A DNA stretch of 21,492 nt from Microcaldota archaeon (GTDB taxonomy: Archaea > Micrarchaeota > Micrarchaeia > Norongarragalinales > Norongarragalinaceae). The position numbers and the translations under genes were made by a program. This document shows positions 1 to 8,167 of this stretch, piece after piece; within the stretch, counting starts at the first letter, position 1; each line of letters opens with the position of its first letter. The DNA lies in contig JACROM010000108.1 in assembly GCA_016214445.1 (NCBI GenBank), forward strand, positions 1 to 21,492, in the 5' to 3' direction. The notes under the pieces are model-generated. The model made no database searches and had not been told where the DNA came from. It saw only the letters and a program-made list of their open reading frames with translations.

Positions 1-1
1 T

Positions 2-139
2 GAGGATGTGCTGGTGCGAATGCGTAATCTGAAGTGCAAAGTCTATCCGAACGACTTGATTGTTAGTGAATTAACCAAGAAGCAGAGGGAAATTGTTGAG
101 AAACTGGGCATCATAGTGCCCAAAACCACGGGAATTTAG
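2..139 (+). CDS. C-terminal end of a truncated gene, possibly a DDE transposase (IS1634/IS4-like)
   Basis: Frame 2 is open from the window edge to a TAG at 137-139, giving 45 residues with no start inside the window. It ends in a predicted helix, LTKKQREIVEKLGIIVPK, preceded by a short charged beta-like stretch. That ending resembles the C-terminus of IS1634/IS4-type transposases, where a strand is followed by a helix of the form LTxEQKxILExLGI. This is recalled family resemblance from a very short stretch and no catalytic residue is visible, so the call is weak. It converges on rad50, with 11 nt between the two stop codons. The sequence to the left of the window would settle whether this is an intact element or a fragment. 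Confidence 0.4.
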   Translation, partial: EDVLVRMRNLKCKVYPNDLIVSELTKKQREIVEKLGIIVPKTTGI

Positions 140-150
140 GATTTTTGGGT

Positions 151-2160
151 TCAGGTGGATTTAATCCTTGAGGTGCCGTGCTCCTTCTGCACGCTGAAGA
201 CGCGGTCGCAGAACCCTTCGAGCTCCCGCTCGTGCGAGACGATTATCACTTGCTTTGCGCCGGCTTCCTCAAGCACCGTGCGCATCCGGCTGAGCTGTTC
301 CTTCGAGAAGCCGTCAGTCGGCTCGTCAAGAATCAGGAGGTTGTCCTTGAGCGAGGGAGTGGTCTGCCGGACCATAGTGTTGAGCGAAAGGCGGTAAGCC
401 AAAGCCAGGGCGCTCTTTTCGCCCCCGCTCAAGGCGGTGTAATCCTGTTCAAAGCCTTGCTGTTCTATTACCGGCGTAAACGATTCGTCCACTTCCGCCT
501 CCAGGTCCTGCGTTTCCAGCAGCTGTACGAACCACTTCCTGAACAGGCTGTTGAAGTCGTCGTTTATCCTGTGCAGCACGTGGTGTTCGATGTTTTGGAC
601 GCTCGGGATGAAGTGTTCCTCAAGCCAAGCCTGCCTTTCCTTCAGCGCCGCGTGTTTTGCCCTGGCCTTTTCCTTGCGTTCTATGCGTTCAAGTGTTTCC
701 CTCATGCTTTCCTCGAGGTGCTTCCTTTGCGCGCCTAGCGCTGCAAGGGTTTCCTTGGCTTTCTGGAAAGCGTTTTGCCTCGTCTTCCTCTCCTTTTCCG
801 CGCCCTCCAGTTTCGCCTTTACCTCGTTATACCGCCTGTATTCCTCCTGTTTCTTCGCCCATTCCTCGTCGCTGTCCCGGGACTTTTTACGTAGTGTTTC
901 CATCCGTTCGCCGAGCTCCGCCTTTCTTTGTGTAGTGTCTTCTTTCTGCTGCTTCAAGTCGCTCAAACGCTGCTGTACTACCCGCTGGCGCTGGACCAAG
1001 TCCAGTTCCTTCCTTGCTTTCTCCTCTTCCTTCTGGGCCGCGTCGCGTTCGCAGCTTTTTCCTTCGTATTCCAGCAGGGCGCGCTGGATGCGCTCGTGTA
1101 GGTCAGTTGATATTTTCTGCCCGCAAGTAGGGCAGGTGCCGGTTTCAAGCGAGGAGTGCTCGCGCGCTTTCTGTTCCGCCGCGCCCAACTCGGCTTGCAG
1201 TTTTTTCAGTTTCGCGCTTGCTTCCGCCCATCTTTTTTCAGACCCTTCAGGCACTTCCAAGATGCGTTTAGAGAGGTACTCTTCTTCAGTAGCCAGCTTC
1301 CTTTCCTTCTCGTCGAGCATGGAGCCTTCCTTTTCAGCGGATTGAATCTCCCTGGCTGTTTCGTAACGCCTGTTTTGCAGCAGCGGCAGTTCTGCGGCTA
1401 TCTTCTCCAGTTGGGTGTGCTCGGCCTGCGCTACCCGGACTACCGCTTCAGCTCTTTCAGCTTCGTGCCGCGCTTTTTCCGCGATGTTTGCCTGTTCCTT
1501 CTCGCTTGCTTCGAGTTCGCGCAACTTTTCCTCAACCTGTTCCTTCTTCAAGCGCCAGTCCTGCAGGTCGCTAGCCTCGCCCTCCAGCCACCGCGCGTCT
1601 TCTCTTAAAGACCTCTGCAGGATGAGCGCGTTTTCCTGCGCGTTCCTGTACTCCTCCACCCCGAAAGCTTTCCTAAGTGTTTGGAGACGCTCTTCGGCCC
1701 TTAAGGAAAGGATTTCCTTCATCTGCTCCTGGGGCGTAAAAACAGCGTAGCGGAAAATCCACGATGTCGCCCTCGAGGAAGGGTTTTCTCGGAACTGAAG
1801 CAGGTTCAGCATTTGTTTCTTCATTTCCTCGGGCGAGTATTCGGTTCGCAGGCCGTCTTCCTCTATCCAGCCAGCTGCCTGTCGGGTGGGGCCGTTCTTC
1901 CTTTCGAGGTTCCTCTGGACTGTTATCTTCTTTCCTTCCACTTCGAGCGAGAGCTTCACTTTCCCTTCGTCCGCGCCGTGCCTCAGGAGGTGGCCCGCTT
2001 TCAGGTCGCCCAAACCGAACAGCGCGAACTCTATGGCGTAAAGCAGCGTGCTTTTTCCGGAGCCCACGTCGCCTTCCAGCAGGGTGACTCCTTCCTGGAA
2101 ACTGATCCTGGCCGAGGAGTAGCTGCGTATGTTTTCTATTTCCAGGCTTTCAAGTCTCAA
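151..2160 (-). CDS. rad50: DNA double-strand break repair ATPase Rad50
   Basis: 669-residue SMC-like ATPase that partners Mre11 in DNA-end tethering and processing. The Walker A motif GDVGSGKS is at residues 30-37. Long heptad-rich, Glu/Lys/Arg/Ala-rich coiled coils run from about 175 to 335 and 355 to 515, flanking the zinc hook CPTC at 343-346. The ABC signature LSGGEKS is at 577-583, Walker B LLILDEPTDGF at 608-618, and the H-loop VSHE at 641-644. The start is TTG at 2160, since no ATG fits; its TTGA overlaps the mre11 stop by 4 nt, which indicates translational coupling. Many archaeal Rad50 proteins are near 850-900 residues, so the coiled-coil arms are short here, but all catalytic motifs are intact. 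Confidence 0.96.
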   Translation of the reverse strand: MRLESLEIENIRSYSSARISFQEGVTLLEGDVGSGKSTLLYAIEFALFGLGDLKAGHLLRHGADEGKVKLSLEVEGKKITVQRNLERKNGPTRQAAGWIEEDGLRTEYSPEEMKKQMLNLLQFRENPSSRATSWIFRYAVFTPQEQMKEILSLRAEERLQTLRKAFGVEEYRNAQENALILQRSLREDARWLEGEASDLQDWRLKKEQVEEKLRELEASEKEQANIAEKARHEAERAEAVVRVAQAEHTQLEKIAAELPLLQNRRYETAREIQSAEKEGSMLDEKERKLATEEEYLSKRILEVPEGSEKRWAEASAKLKKLQAELGAAEQKAREHSSLETGTCPTCGQKISTDLHERIQRALLEYEGKSCERDAAQKEEEKARKELDLVQRQRVVQQRLSDLKQQKEDTTQRKAELGERMETLRKKSRDSDEEWAKKQEEYRRYNEVKAKLEGAEKERKTRQNAFQKAKETLAALGAQRKHLEESMRETLERIERKEKARAKHAALKERQAWLEEHFIPSVQNIEHHVLHRINDDFNSLFRKWFVQLLETQDLEAEVDESFTPVIEQQGFEQDYTALSGGEKSALALAYRLSLNTMVRQTTPSLKDNLLILDEPTDGFSKEQLSRMRTVLEEAGAKQVIIVSHERELEGFCDRVFSVQKEHGTSRIKST

Positions 2161-3356
2161 GCGAGCACCACTTTCCCTCTTTCGTTAATCATTTCTTCCC
2201 ACTTTTTCTTGGTCTCCCCTGCGTTCTCCTCCTTCAGTATCCCGAGCAGCCTGTTGGATTTCGCCAACCCTTTCTCCCCTTTCAGTTCTTCGGAATACTT
2301 CGTGTCCGCTAAGCTTTCCTTGAACACCTTTTCGGCTATCTCGTCCGGATGCTGCGCGTCCACTTTCGATGCTTCCCTCTCTTCGGTTTCCAGACCGGAC
2401 CTGTTGACGTAAAGTATTGGGCACTTTCGCTCCAACATTTCCCTTATCTCGCTCCACTTTATGTCCGAAGGCTTGCCGTGCTTGAGTTTCCCGCGCACGT
2501 GCAGCAACACTACATCCCCCTTCTCCACTTCGCCGCACGCCTTCCTTATTCTTTCGCCCGCTTCCTCTGCAGTCAGCCCGTCAGCACCTACTTTCGCGCG
2601 CCTCACTTGGCACACCCTGACAGGAACAAACTGCATGTTTCCGTTCTCGACCAAAAAGAAACCGTGGTTTTCTTCCGCTAAACCATCCAAGTCGCGGAAA
2701 TCCGCTGCAAACAACGGTCCTGGCTCCGCGATTTTCCCTTTTCCATATTCTGAAACAAAACGGTGGTGGACGTGGCCGCCCGCGTAATAGTCGAACCCTT
2801 TAGGGAAAAGCGAAAGCGGAGTGGCGTCCATCTTCTGGAGCGAGGAAGGCTTGTGTTCCGCGACCGCGCAGTGGAATACAAATATCTTGTAGCCTTGCTC
2901 GTGTTCCAACGCTCCTGCGTCGAGGTCCTTGAAGTAGGTTTTCTCCAAGCCCAGCTTTCTCGCTGAAATTCCGGTTATCTTCGCCTTGGTTTTTTCGTCC
3001 TCGACAAAATCCAGCTTTAGTTTTCCGTCAACGTACTCCCCTGAGCTTACTTTCTTCAAGACCCCCGCCTCGTTCAGCACGTCTATGACGCTCGTTTGCG
3101 TTGGTGAGTAGTCATGAGAACCGTAAACGACGTAGACTGGCTTTTGGAGCGCTTTCATCTTCTGCACTGCCTTCTCCACTATCCCCAGGTCGGGTATGTT
3201 CACGTCGAACAAATCGCCGGCTATGATGACAAAGTCGACGTTCTGGCGCGCGCACTCGTCCAAGGCTTTCCCGAACGCCTTCAAGTTCATTTCGCGGAGG
3301 CGCTGGTCGCGGAAAGCTCCGAGGTGGACGTCCGCGATGTGGGCGAATTTGACCAT
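2157..3356 (-). CDS. mre11: DNA double-strand break repair nuclease Mre11
   Basis: 399-residue calcineurin-like phosphoesterase, the nuclease of the Mre11-Rad50 complex. Metal-site motifs are in the usual order: D9-x-H11 (IADVHLG), D48 in AGDLFD, H81 in GSHD, H162 in VFHC, and H195/H197 in GGHVH. The usual GNHD motif reads GSHD, so the Asn ligand is Ser80. The C-terminal part (about 245-399) should hold the capping and Rad50-binding regions. The ATG at 3356 starts the conserved MVKFAHIADVH; the frame stays open to 3893, but that extension has no Mre11 character and runs antisense-frame through the neighbouring gene. A TATA-like box lies about 23-32 nt upstream. rad50 follows with a 4-nt overlap. 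Confidence 0.95.
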   Translation of the reverse strand: MVKFAHIADVHLGAFRDQRLREMNLKAFGKALDECARQNVDFVIIAGDLFDVNIPDLGIVEKAVQKMKALQKPVYVVYGSHDYSPTQTSVIDVLNEAGVLKKVSSGEYVDGKLKLDFVEDEKTKAKITGISARKLGLEKTYFKDLDAGALEHEQGYKIFVFHCAVAEHKPSSLQKMDATPLSLFPKGFDYYAGGHVHHRFVSEYGKGKIAEPGPLFAADFRDLDGLAEENHGFFLVENGNMQFVPVRVCQVRRAKVGADGLTAEEAGERIRKACGEVEKGDVVLLHVRGKLKHGKPSDIKWSEIREMLERKCPILYVNRSGLETEEREASKVDAQHPDEIAEKVFKESLADTKYSEELKGEKGLAKSNRLLGILKEENAGETKKKWEEMINERGKVVLA

Positions 3357-3378
3357 GAGCGCATTTGTGGCCGGAAGA

Positions 3379-3388
3379 AATAATAAGG
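3379..3388 (-). promoter_or_regulatory. TATA-like box for mre11-rad50
   Basis: On the minus strand the 107-nt gap before mre11 contains CTTATTATTT, about 23-32 nt ahead of the ATG at 3356. That spacing would put transcription initiation at or just before the start codon, giving a leaderless or very short-leader mRNA. The rest of the gap is GC-rich and shows nothing else. Confidence 0.45.
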
Positions 3389-3463
3389 GTTTAGGCGGCG
3401 GGGGGCTTCGAGGCGTTGAGGTTGTGGCAGTGAACTCGACCTGCAGCAGCACGCGCCCAGTTC

Positions 3464-6400
3464 CTACGGGGCGGTTTTCTTGTACACCTTGATGGTCGCC
3501 TCTGCTGTGTTGTACCCGCATATGCAGTCCCATGCCTTCACGTGGACAGGGTTGCTTCCTTCGCGAAGAATGCTCATCGGTATCTGACGGTATTTCGGGG
3601 TTATGCGCCAGTGGCAGCCGGTGTTTCCGCCGCTTTGGTAGGCGGTCCATCCCGGGCCGGCCCATTGGCAGCCGCCGGCGCAGTCCTTTCCAGGCACGCT
3701 TTTCGGGCCGCCGTTGCATGGGGTGGGTTCGCCGTAGCTGCACACGTCCTTGTTGACGACTATCGCGCCGTTTATTTCCACTATGCCCTTGTCGTCCATG
3801 TTGTAGTTTTCCAGTTCGACCTTGTAGACGTAGTCCTTGATGTCCGAGCTTATCGCGATGTTCTTGGTGTCCTCCCCGACGCCTGCAAAACAACTTAGCG
3901 GATCCTGGTTGGGGTCTGACGTGCCTGTTGCGACGCTGTAGTACGGGTGCACTGTTTCAACTGTTTCGGTGCTTTGCTTTCCTTGGCTCGGCAGGTAACA
4001 TGAGTGGTAGACCCATCTGATTATGTTCTTAAGCAGCAGTGTGCCAACGGCGTTCAAATTGTCCGGCTCGTAACCAAATGCCGCCCCGCACCTGTCGGCG
4101 TTCTTGACGTACCAAGCTGTCGGGAAGGCGTTTTCGCCTGCCTGGCTTGTCCACATCTCCCTTCCCACTACGGTCCAGCCCCAGAAGTTCCAATACCTGT
4201 CTGGAAGCACATAGGCGCCAGTCCGAGTTTGTATCTGGAACCTGCCTGGCGCGTATGCCTCCATAAAGCTTTCTGTGCGGCCCGGTACGTCTGGAACGTC
4301 GAAATTGTTCTGGTCTGTTGTCCCAGAACCGTATGCCAGCGCCTTTAGGCCCGCGTTCAGGAAAAGCATGCTCTTCGCGTGCGTGTTCAGGTACGCGTTT
4401 ATTGGGTAGCCGCTTGGCGGCGAATCGGCAACAGCGGCAAAAACCGCGTTGTTCCAATTGGTTTTGAACTTGTTCTTTTGCGGCACCCTTGTCACTTGGA
4501 GTCCGAGCCCGGTGAAAATGCCTTCTGCTTCGGTTTCGCTTGCAGTAAGGCTTGGTTGCGCTTTGTTGTCGAAGTTGTAGTCGCTTGCCAGCAGGGCAAC
4601 GTTTCCGGCTGGCACAGTATACGCGTACGAGCGGTTGTGCGTCATCCACCTGATTGCTTCGTCGAGCATCACCTTCCCTTCGTTGTTTAGGCTGGAAACG
4701 TCGTGCGCAAGTATTGCGCTCCTTATGCTGGTGTCGCCTGTACCGGTTTCCTTGGAAAAGGCAGAAGCAACTCGGCACACCCCGCCGCATCCGACGCGTT
4801 GGTTCAACCCTTCCCATCCTTCCACCCAATCGGCCTGGAACATTCCGCCGTCGCTTATGTGGATTTCAGGCTGGTTACCAGCATCGTAATTCTGCAGGAA
4901 ACCTTTTCCTATGTTGGAGTCCTGTTTGGCTAGTATCAGCAGGTTGCCTCCGGATGCGTCGCCTAACCTGTTTCCAACCACCTTGCCCCCATCGTATAGG
5001 AAAAGCGAGGGCTTTGTTGCGCTCAGCGCCTGGTAATACGTTTTAAGCATGATGCCCGGGTAATTGACGATTACCGCGCCGCCTATGTTGCCGTATTTCA
5101 GCACTTCGAACCGCATTGCCTGCGGCACTACCTCGACCTTGAGGCCGAAATCCTCCAAGAGCTTCTTCGCTGCCTGTTCCTTTACCGTCAGCACCGGAGT
5201 GTTTTCGTATTGTTGCGCTATCAGCACCCATGCCCCGTCAGGAGCGCTGCCTTTCGGCGAGTCGCCCGTGACATATGCTATTGCTTCCTTAAGCATAATC
5301 TTGCCTTCGCCGGTAAGTTGGGCGATGTCGTAACCGAATACCGCGCTGCGTGCCTTGGCGGTTTCCCTGAAGTGCGTGGCGCCGTCGCTTCCCAGCACAA
5401 CGCTTGCCTGCATCCACCCGCTTCCTATGACGTTGCCGATGGTTCTCACATACGCTTTTCCGCCTTCAACCACCCTTATCAATTGGTTGCCTTGGTCGTA
5501 ATTTTGAAGGAACGCCCGCTTGTCCGCGTTCACCTGCAGGTACGGGCATTGCCCGCCTGCGTTTGCTTCGGTGCACCCAGAGTTTTCCTGTATTTCCGCC
5601 ATCAGCTTGGTTGCCTCATAAACGAGCAGGACCGGCGTATTGTCGCCCAACTTATTGTAGAACGAGGACATCCGGATTCCTGAAGGGTTGTGCGCTGAAG
5701 CCACTGCCTTTGCTTTCGAGAAATCCGCTGTAAACCGGTTCTTCTGAGAAACGAGCTGCACGGTTTGGCCGTTTTCTACAAAATAATTTTCCAGAACTTT
5801 CTCTTGGGCGGTCAGGTCGCTTTCCTGCGGCGCGTCCTTGTAAGTCGCGGTGATGAGCGCGGCTTTTCCGTCGATGGTATCCGAGGCAGTACCGATGCCC
5901 ATTATCCAACGGAACATCTGGCCTAGCATCACGTTCCCTTCGCTGGTCAAGGCCGACGGGTCGTATCCTAGCGCCACTCCGCGGCCGCCTGCGCCTGTTG
6001 TCGTGAATTGCACTGTCGGCGTGAGAGGCCAGTAGGGAGGGGCGATTGCACCTATTGTCTGCCAGCCGCCGATGTTGAAGTAGTAATTGTTTCCGCCTGT
6101 TGTTATGCCGACGTAAGGGTCGGTCACGTCGTACTTGTCGAAAAAGCCGGTGCTTTGGGTGATTCTTACGCCAGTGTCATCCCGTATGTTGCCGGGCCCG
6201 CCCTGTCCCGAGCCTACCGCGTCGTGCAAAAGCACCACCCCTTTTCCGCTTGCAAGCATGGCGCTTGTAGTCGCGGGGGTGAACTGTGGGAAGTAGGAAG
6301 TGGCAACAACTGCCTTGTAAGCCGCGAGGTTGTTTGCATCCATTGCCTGCGATGCCGGCACCCTCTTTACAAGCAATGGTTTTTGCGGCGTGTTGTAGGA

Positions 6401-7180
6401 TTTGAGCATGTTTTCCACTGCCTGTTCCTTTGGTCCCAATGGGGTGCCGGTGGTTGTGGCGAACTGGACTCCACCTATAGGTTCAAGCGCGGTTCCGTCC
6501 GGGACGATGAGCGCTATCTGCTCTATCTTCCTGCATTCCGCTGTTCCGGCGTTTTCCACGCAAACCTCGTCTGCTGTGCAGGTTTTCTCGGTTACTTTTC
6601 TTGGTGTTTCAGTCCATCCGCATGTTTTTTGGGCGGTGCAGGTTGCGGTGTAGTCGTATTCGTCGTGCACTATCTGGTTTCCTTCGCATCTTGACGAGGA
6701 GGACGGCTTGGTTGGTTTCGTTTCTTTCGTGCAGTCTAGGCAGTTCGGCTCGTTCGTGCCGCAGGATGTCGGGTTGGCCAGGTTGTTTTGGCATGGCATG
6801 GGAGTCTGCGCTGCGGGTGCTTTGCATGTTCCCTGCAGGCCTGGAAGCGCATCGCATGAAAGTCCTGTGCAGCAGGTGACGCCTCCCACCAGTCCGCCGC
6901 AGGTTTGGCCTTGGGCTGCGCATGTTTGCGCTGGTTGTTGCGGTTGGCTTGGGGCAGCTGCTGCCGCCTTGATGTCGAAGAACGTGCAGTTGCATGGCGT
7001 TTGTTTTTCCTTGAAGGTGAAGTATTTGTCGGGGTTGAATGTCGCGTCTGCTGAGAAGCAGCTTATTGCCTGCCTTGCTTGGGTGGCGCATAAAACTGTT
7101 TCGTCTACGCCTGGTTGGGCGTTGAGCAGGGTGACTGCCGCGAGGGTGGTGATGAGGATGACGCCGCCTAACAACAGCAC
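3464..7180 (-). CDS. Giant pilin-like surface protein with knottin-like Cys cluster and four tandem ~205-residue repeats
   Basis: 1238 residues from the first canonical start (GTG, 7180). The same frame continues upstream into a typical class III signal peptide, NKGQGTFEY followed by a hydrophobic helix, so translation probably starts near 7210 although no ATG, GTG or TTG exists there. Cleavage would fall after KG. Next come a Cys-rich region (31-216) with a CC-type knottin-like cluster at 87-119 and a Ser/Thr/Pro-rich linker, then four degenerate repeats at about 222-430, 438-640, 649-850 and 859-1062. Each repeat begins with a hydrophobic strand and ends in a motif like LTGEGKIMLKEAI or LNNEGKVMLDEAI. 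A Cys-rich C-terminal domain (1063-1238) looks beta-rich. The alternating strand/helix pattern recalls class I amidotransferase-like or ThuA-like folds, but catalytic residues are not conserved between repeats. Last gene of the pilus operon; expected to be extracellular. I do not recognise a named family. Confidence 0.85.
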   Translation of the reverse strand: MLLLGGVILITTLAAVTLLNAQPGVDETVLCATQARQAISCFSADATFNPDKYFTFKEKQTPCNCTFFDIKAAAAAPSQPQQPAQTCAAQGQTCGGLVGGVTCCTGLSCDALPGLQGTCKAPAAQTPMPCQNNLANPTSCGTNEPNCLDCTKETKPTKPSSSSRCEGNQIVHDEYDYTATCTAQKTCGWTETPRKVTEKTCTADEVCVENAGTAECRKIEQIALIVPDGTALEPIGGVQFATTTGTPLGPKEQAVENMLKSYNTPQKPLLVKRVPASQAMDANNLAAYKAVVATSYFPQFTPATTSAMLASGKGVVLLHDAVGSGQGGPGNIRDDTGVRITQSTGFFDKYDVTDPYVGITTGGNNYYFNIGGWQTIGAIAPPYWPLTPTVQFTTTGAGGRGVALGYDPSALTSEGNVMLGQMFRWIMGIGTASDTIDGKAALITATYKDAPQESDLTAQEKVLENYFVENGQTVQLVSQKNRFTADFSKAKAVASAHNPSGIRMSSFYNKLGDNTPVLLVYEATKLMAEIQENSGCTEANAGGQCPYLQVNADKRAFLQNYDQGNQLIRVVEGGKAYVRTIGNVIGSGWMQASVVLGSDGATHFRETAKARSAVFGYDIAQLTGEGKIMLKEAIAYVTGDSPKGSAPDGAWVLIAQQYENTPVLTVKEQAAKKLLEDFGLKVEVVPQAMRFEVLKYGNIGGAVIVNYPGIMLKTYYQALSATKPSLFLYDGGKVVGNRLGDASGGNLLILAKQDSNIGKGFLQNYDAGNQPEIHISDGGMFQADWVEGWEGLNQRVGCGGVCRVASAFSKETGTGDTSIRSAILAHDVSSLNNEGKVMLDEAIRWMTHNRSYAYTVPAGNVALLASDYNFDNKAQPSLTASETEAEGIFTGLGLQVTRVPQKNKFKTNWNNAVFAAVADSPPSGYPINAYLNTHAKSMLFLNAGLKALAYGSGTTDQNNFDVPDVPGRTESFMEAYAPGRFQIQTRTGAYVLPDRYWNFWGWTVVGREMWTSQAGENAFPTAWYVKNADRCGAAFGYEPDNLNAVGTLLLKNIIRWVYHSCYLPSQGKQSTETVETVHPYYSVATGTSDPNQDPLSCFAGVGEDTKNIAISSDIKDYVYKVELENYNMDDKGIVEINGAIVVNKDVCSYGEPTPCNGGPKSVPGKDCAGGCQWAGPGWTAYQSGGNTGCHWRITPKYRQIPMSILREGSNPVHVKAWDCICGYNTAEATIKVYKKTAP
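3995..4606 (-). repeat. Protein repeat 4 of the giant pilin-like protein
   Basis: Encodes residues about 859-1062: it opens with NVALLASDYNFDNKAQPSL, contains LQVTRVPQKNKFKTNW, and closes with YEPDNLNAVGTLLLKNIIRW. The order of elements is the same as in the other repeats, with more substitutions. Confidence 0.65.
4631..5236 (-). repeat. Protein repeat 3 of the giant pilin-like protein
   Basis: Encodes residues about 649-850: it opens with AWVLIAQQYENTPVLTVKE and contains VEVVPQAMRFEV, FLQNYDAGNQ (close to repeat 2) and the closing HDVSSLNNEGKVMLDEAIRW. Repeats 2 and 3 look most alike, suggesting stepwise tandem duplication. Confidence 0.7.
5261..5869 (-). repeat. Protein repeat 2 of the giant pilin-like protein
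   Basis: Encodes residues about 438-640: it opens with KAALITATYKDAPQESDL and has a VQLVSQKNRF strand matching VEVVPQAMRF in repeat 3 and VTRVPQKNKF in repeat 4. It contains AFLQNYDQGNQ, shared with repeat 3, and closes with YDIAQLTGEGKIMLKEAIAY. Confidence 0.7.
5891..6517 (-). repeat. Protein repeat 1 of the giant pilin-like protein
   Basis: Encodes residues about 222-430: it opens with IALIVPDG, contains an ENMLKSY helix and the LLVKRVPAS strand, and closes with YDPSALTSEGNVMLGQMFRWI. The same opening, VP strand and closing helix recur in the next three units. The boundaries are approximate. Confidence 0.65.
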
Positions 7181-7216
7181 GTACTCGAAAGTGCCTTGGC
7201 CTTTGTTGATGTTTCT

Positions 7217-8143
7217 CTACCTCGTGACCGGGAAAGCCCGGTAAACGTCCCCTTCATACTGCCAGTCGTAAGTGCGGTTTTGGTAAACGAGCATAGCGCC
7301 CTTGTGCGACGCTATCAAACGGGTGTTGCCCACTGGCCAGACACTAGTTGCGTTGTTGAAGTTGTAATTCCACACGAGTTGTTTGTTGCTGTTTATTTCA
7401 ATAGAGCGCCTGTTGCCGTAGTCCGCTATGATGAAGTTTCCGTTCGGCATTTGGGCAGCGAAAACCGGCGTGTCAAGGTAGCCGTAGGTTTCGCCTTTTT
7501 GGCCCTTGTTGCCGTACTCGCTGTAAACGAAACCGTCTTGTGCCATCCAGGTAACTGTGTTGAGGCCCTTGTCTGCAAAGAGGACGTCGCCACCACCCTG
7601 TATCTGGATTACGCTCGACGGAACCGAGCCTTCACCGAGTTCCTGCAGCCACACTATCTGCCCGTCCTTAACTTTCAAAAGCCGTCTGTTGGCGTCGGAA
7701 ACCAGGAGCGTGCCGTCAGAAAGCATGGACGCATAAGTTGCGTTCATGGAGGCGTCGGAATAACTCCACACTTCCCTTCCGTCAGCGTCCACCTCGAAAA
7801 CCTTGCTGCCGTAGGAGAGGAGGGTCATGCCGTTTTCAAGCCGTTGAGCTGAGTTTGCTTTGAACGGAAACTCCCTCAAAATCTGTTTGTCCTTCGTTAT
7901 CTCAAGCACCTTGTTGGTTGAAAGGAGGAAGTAGTCGCCGTCTTTAGTGACTGCTTTTGGGACCGGAGTTGGCGTCGGGGTAGGCGACGGCTTGGTTGTC
8001 GCTATGGCCGGCGCGGGTGTCGCTTCCAAGCCGTTCGTGTACGGTTCCGAAGGTTGCCGCGGCGAATAGAGTTGCAGTACTATGAGGCTGCCGAAAACCA
8101 ATACGACTGAAATAACCAAACCGATTTTCTTGTTCATTTCCAT
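7217..8143 (-). CDS. Membrane-anchored propeller-like surface protein
   Basis: 308 residues. An N-terminal transmembrane anchor (about 7-26) is followed by a Pro/Thr-rich linker (about 35-65) of the sort that spaces extracellular domains. From about 66 onward, repeated short motifs such as DGTLLVSDANRRLLKV and NGNFIIADYGNRRSIEI alternate with W/Y-containing strands, as in PQQ/NHL-type or arylsulfotransferase-like beta-propellers. The exact propeller family is not certain, and no catalytic site is recognised. The ATG at 8143 is taken as the start; a second in-frame ATG lies at 8137. The TAG stop sits only 6 nt before the apparent signal-peptide region of the giant pilin-like gene, so the two are likely co-translated and may act together at the cell surface. 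Confidence 0.8.
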   Translation of the reverse strand: MEMNKKIGLVISVVLVFGSLIVLQLYSPRQPSEPYTNGLEATPAPAIATTKPSPTPTPTPVPKAVTKDGDYFLLSTNKVLEITKDKQILREFPFKANSAQRLENGMTLLSYGSKVFEVDADGREVWSYSDASMNATYASMLSDGTLLVSDANRRLLKVKDGQIVWLQELGEGSVPSSVIQIQGGGDVLFADKGLNTVTWMAQDGFVYSEYGNKGQKGETYGYLDTPVFAAQMPNGNFIIADYGNRRSIEINSNKQLVWNYNFNNATSVWPVGNTRLIASHKGAMLVYQNRTYDWQYEGDVYRAFPVTR

Positions 8144-8167
8144 AACTAAACCACTCTTCCTTTACTT

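Noticed and set aside
155..2412. Several plus-strand frames opposite rad50 and mre11
   Set aside because: They are antisense shadows caused by the codon bias of the coiled coils; the composition (Ser/Phe/Cys/Arg-rich) is not protein-like and no start signals precede them.
3357..3893. Long N-terminal extension of the mre11 frame
   Set aside because: The extension is basic and Arg/Gly/His-rich, runs through the giant surface gene in another frame, and the conserved Mre11 N-terminus starts exactly at 3356 behind a TATA-like box.
4029..4829. 266-residue minus-strand frame overlapping the giant surface gene
   Set aside because: It is an Arg-rich alternative-frame shadow; the main frame has clear repeat structure across the same DNA.
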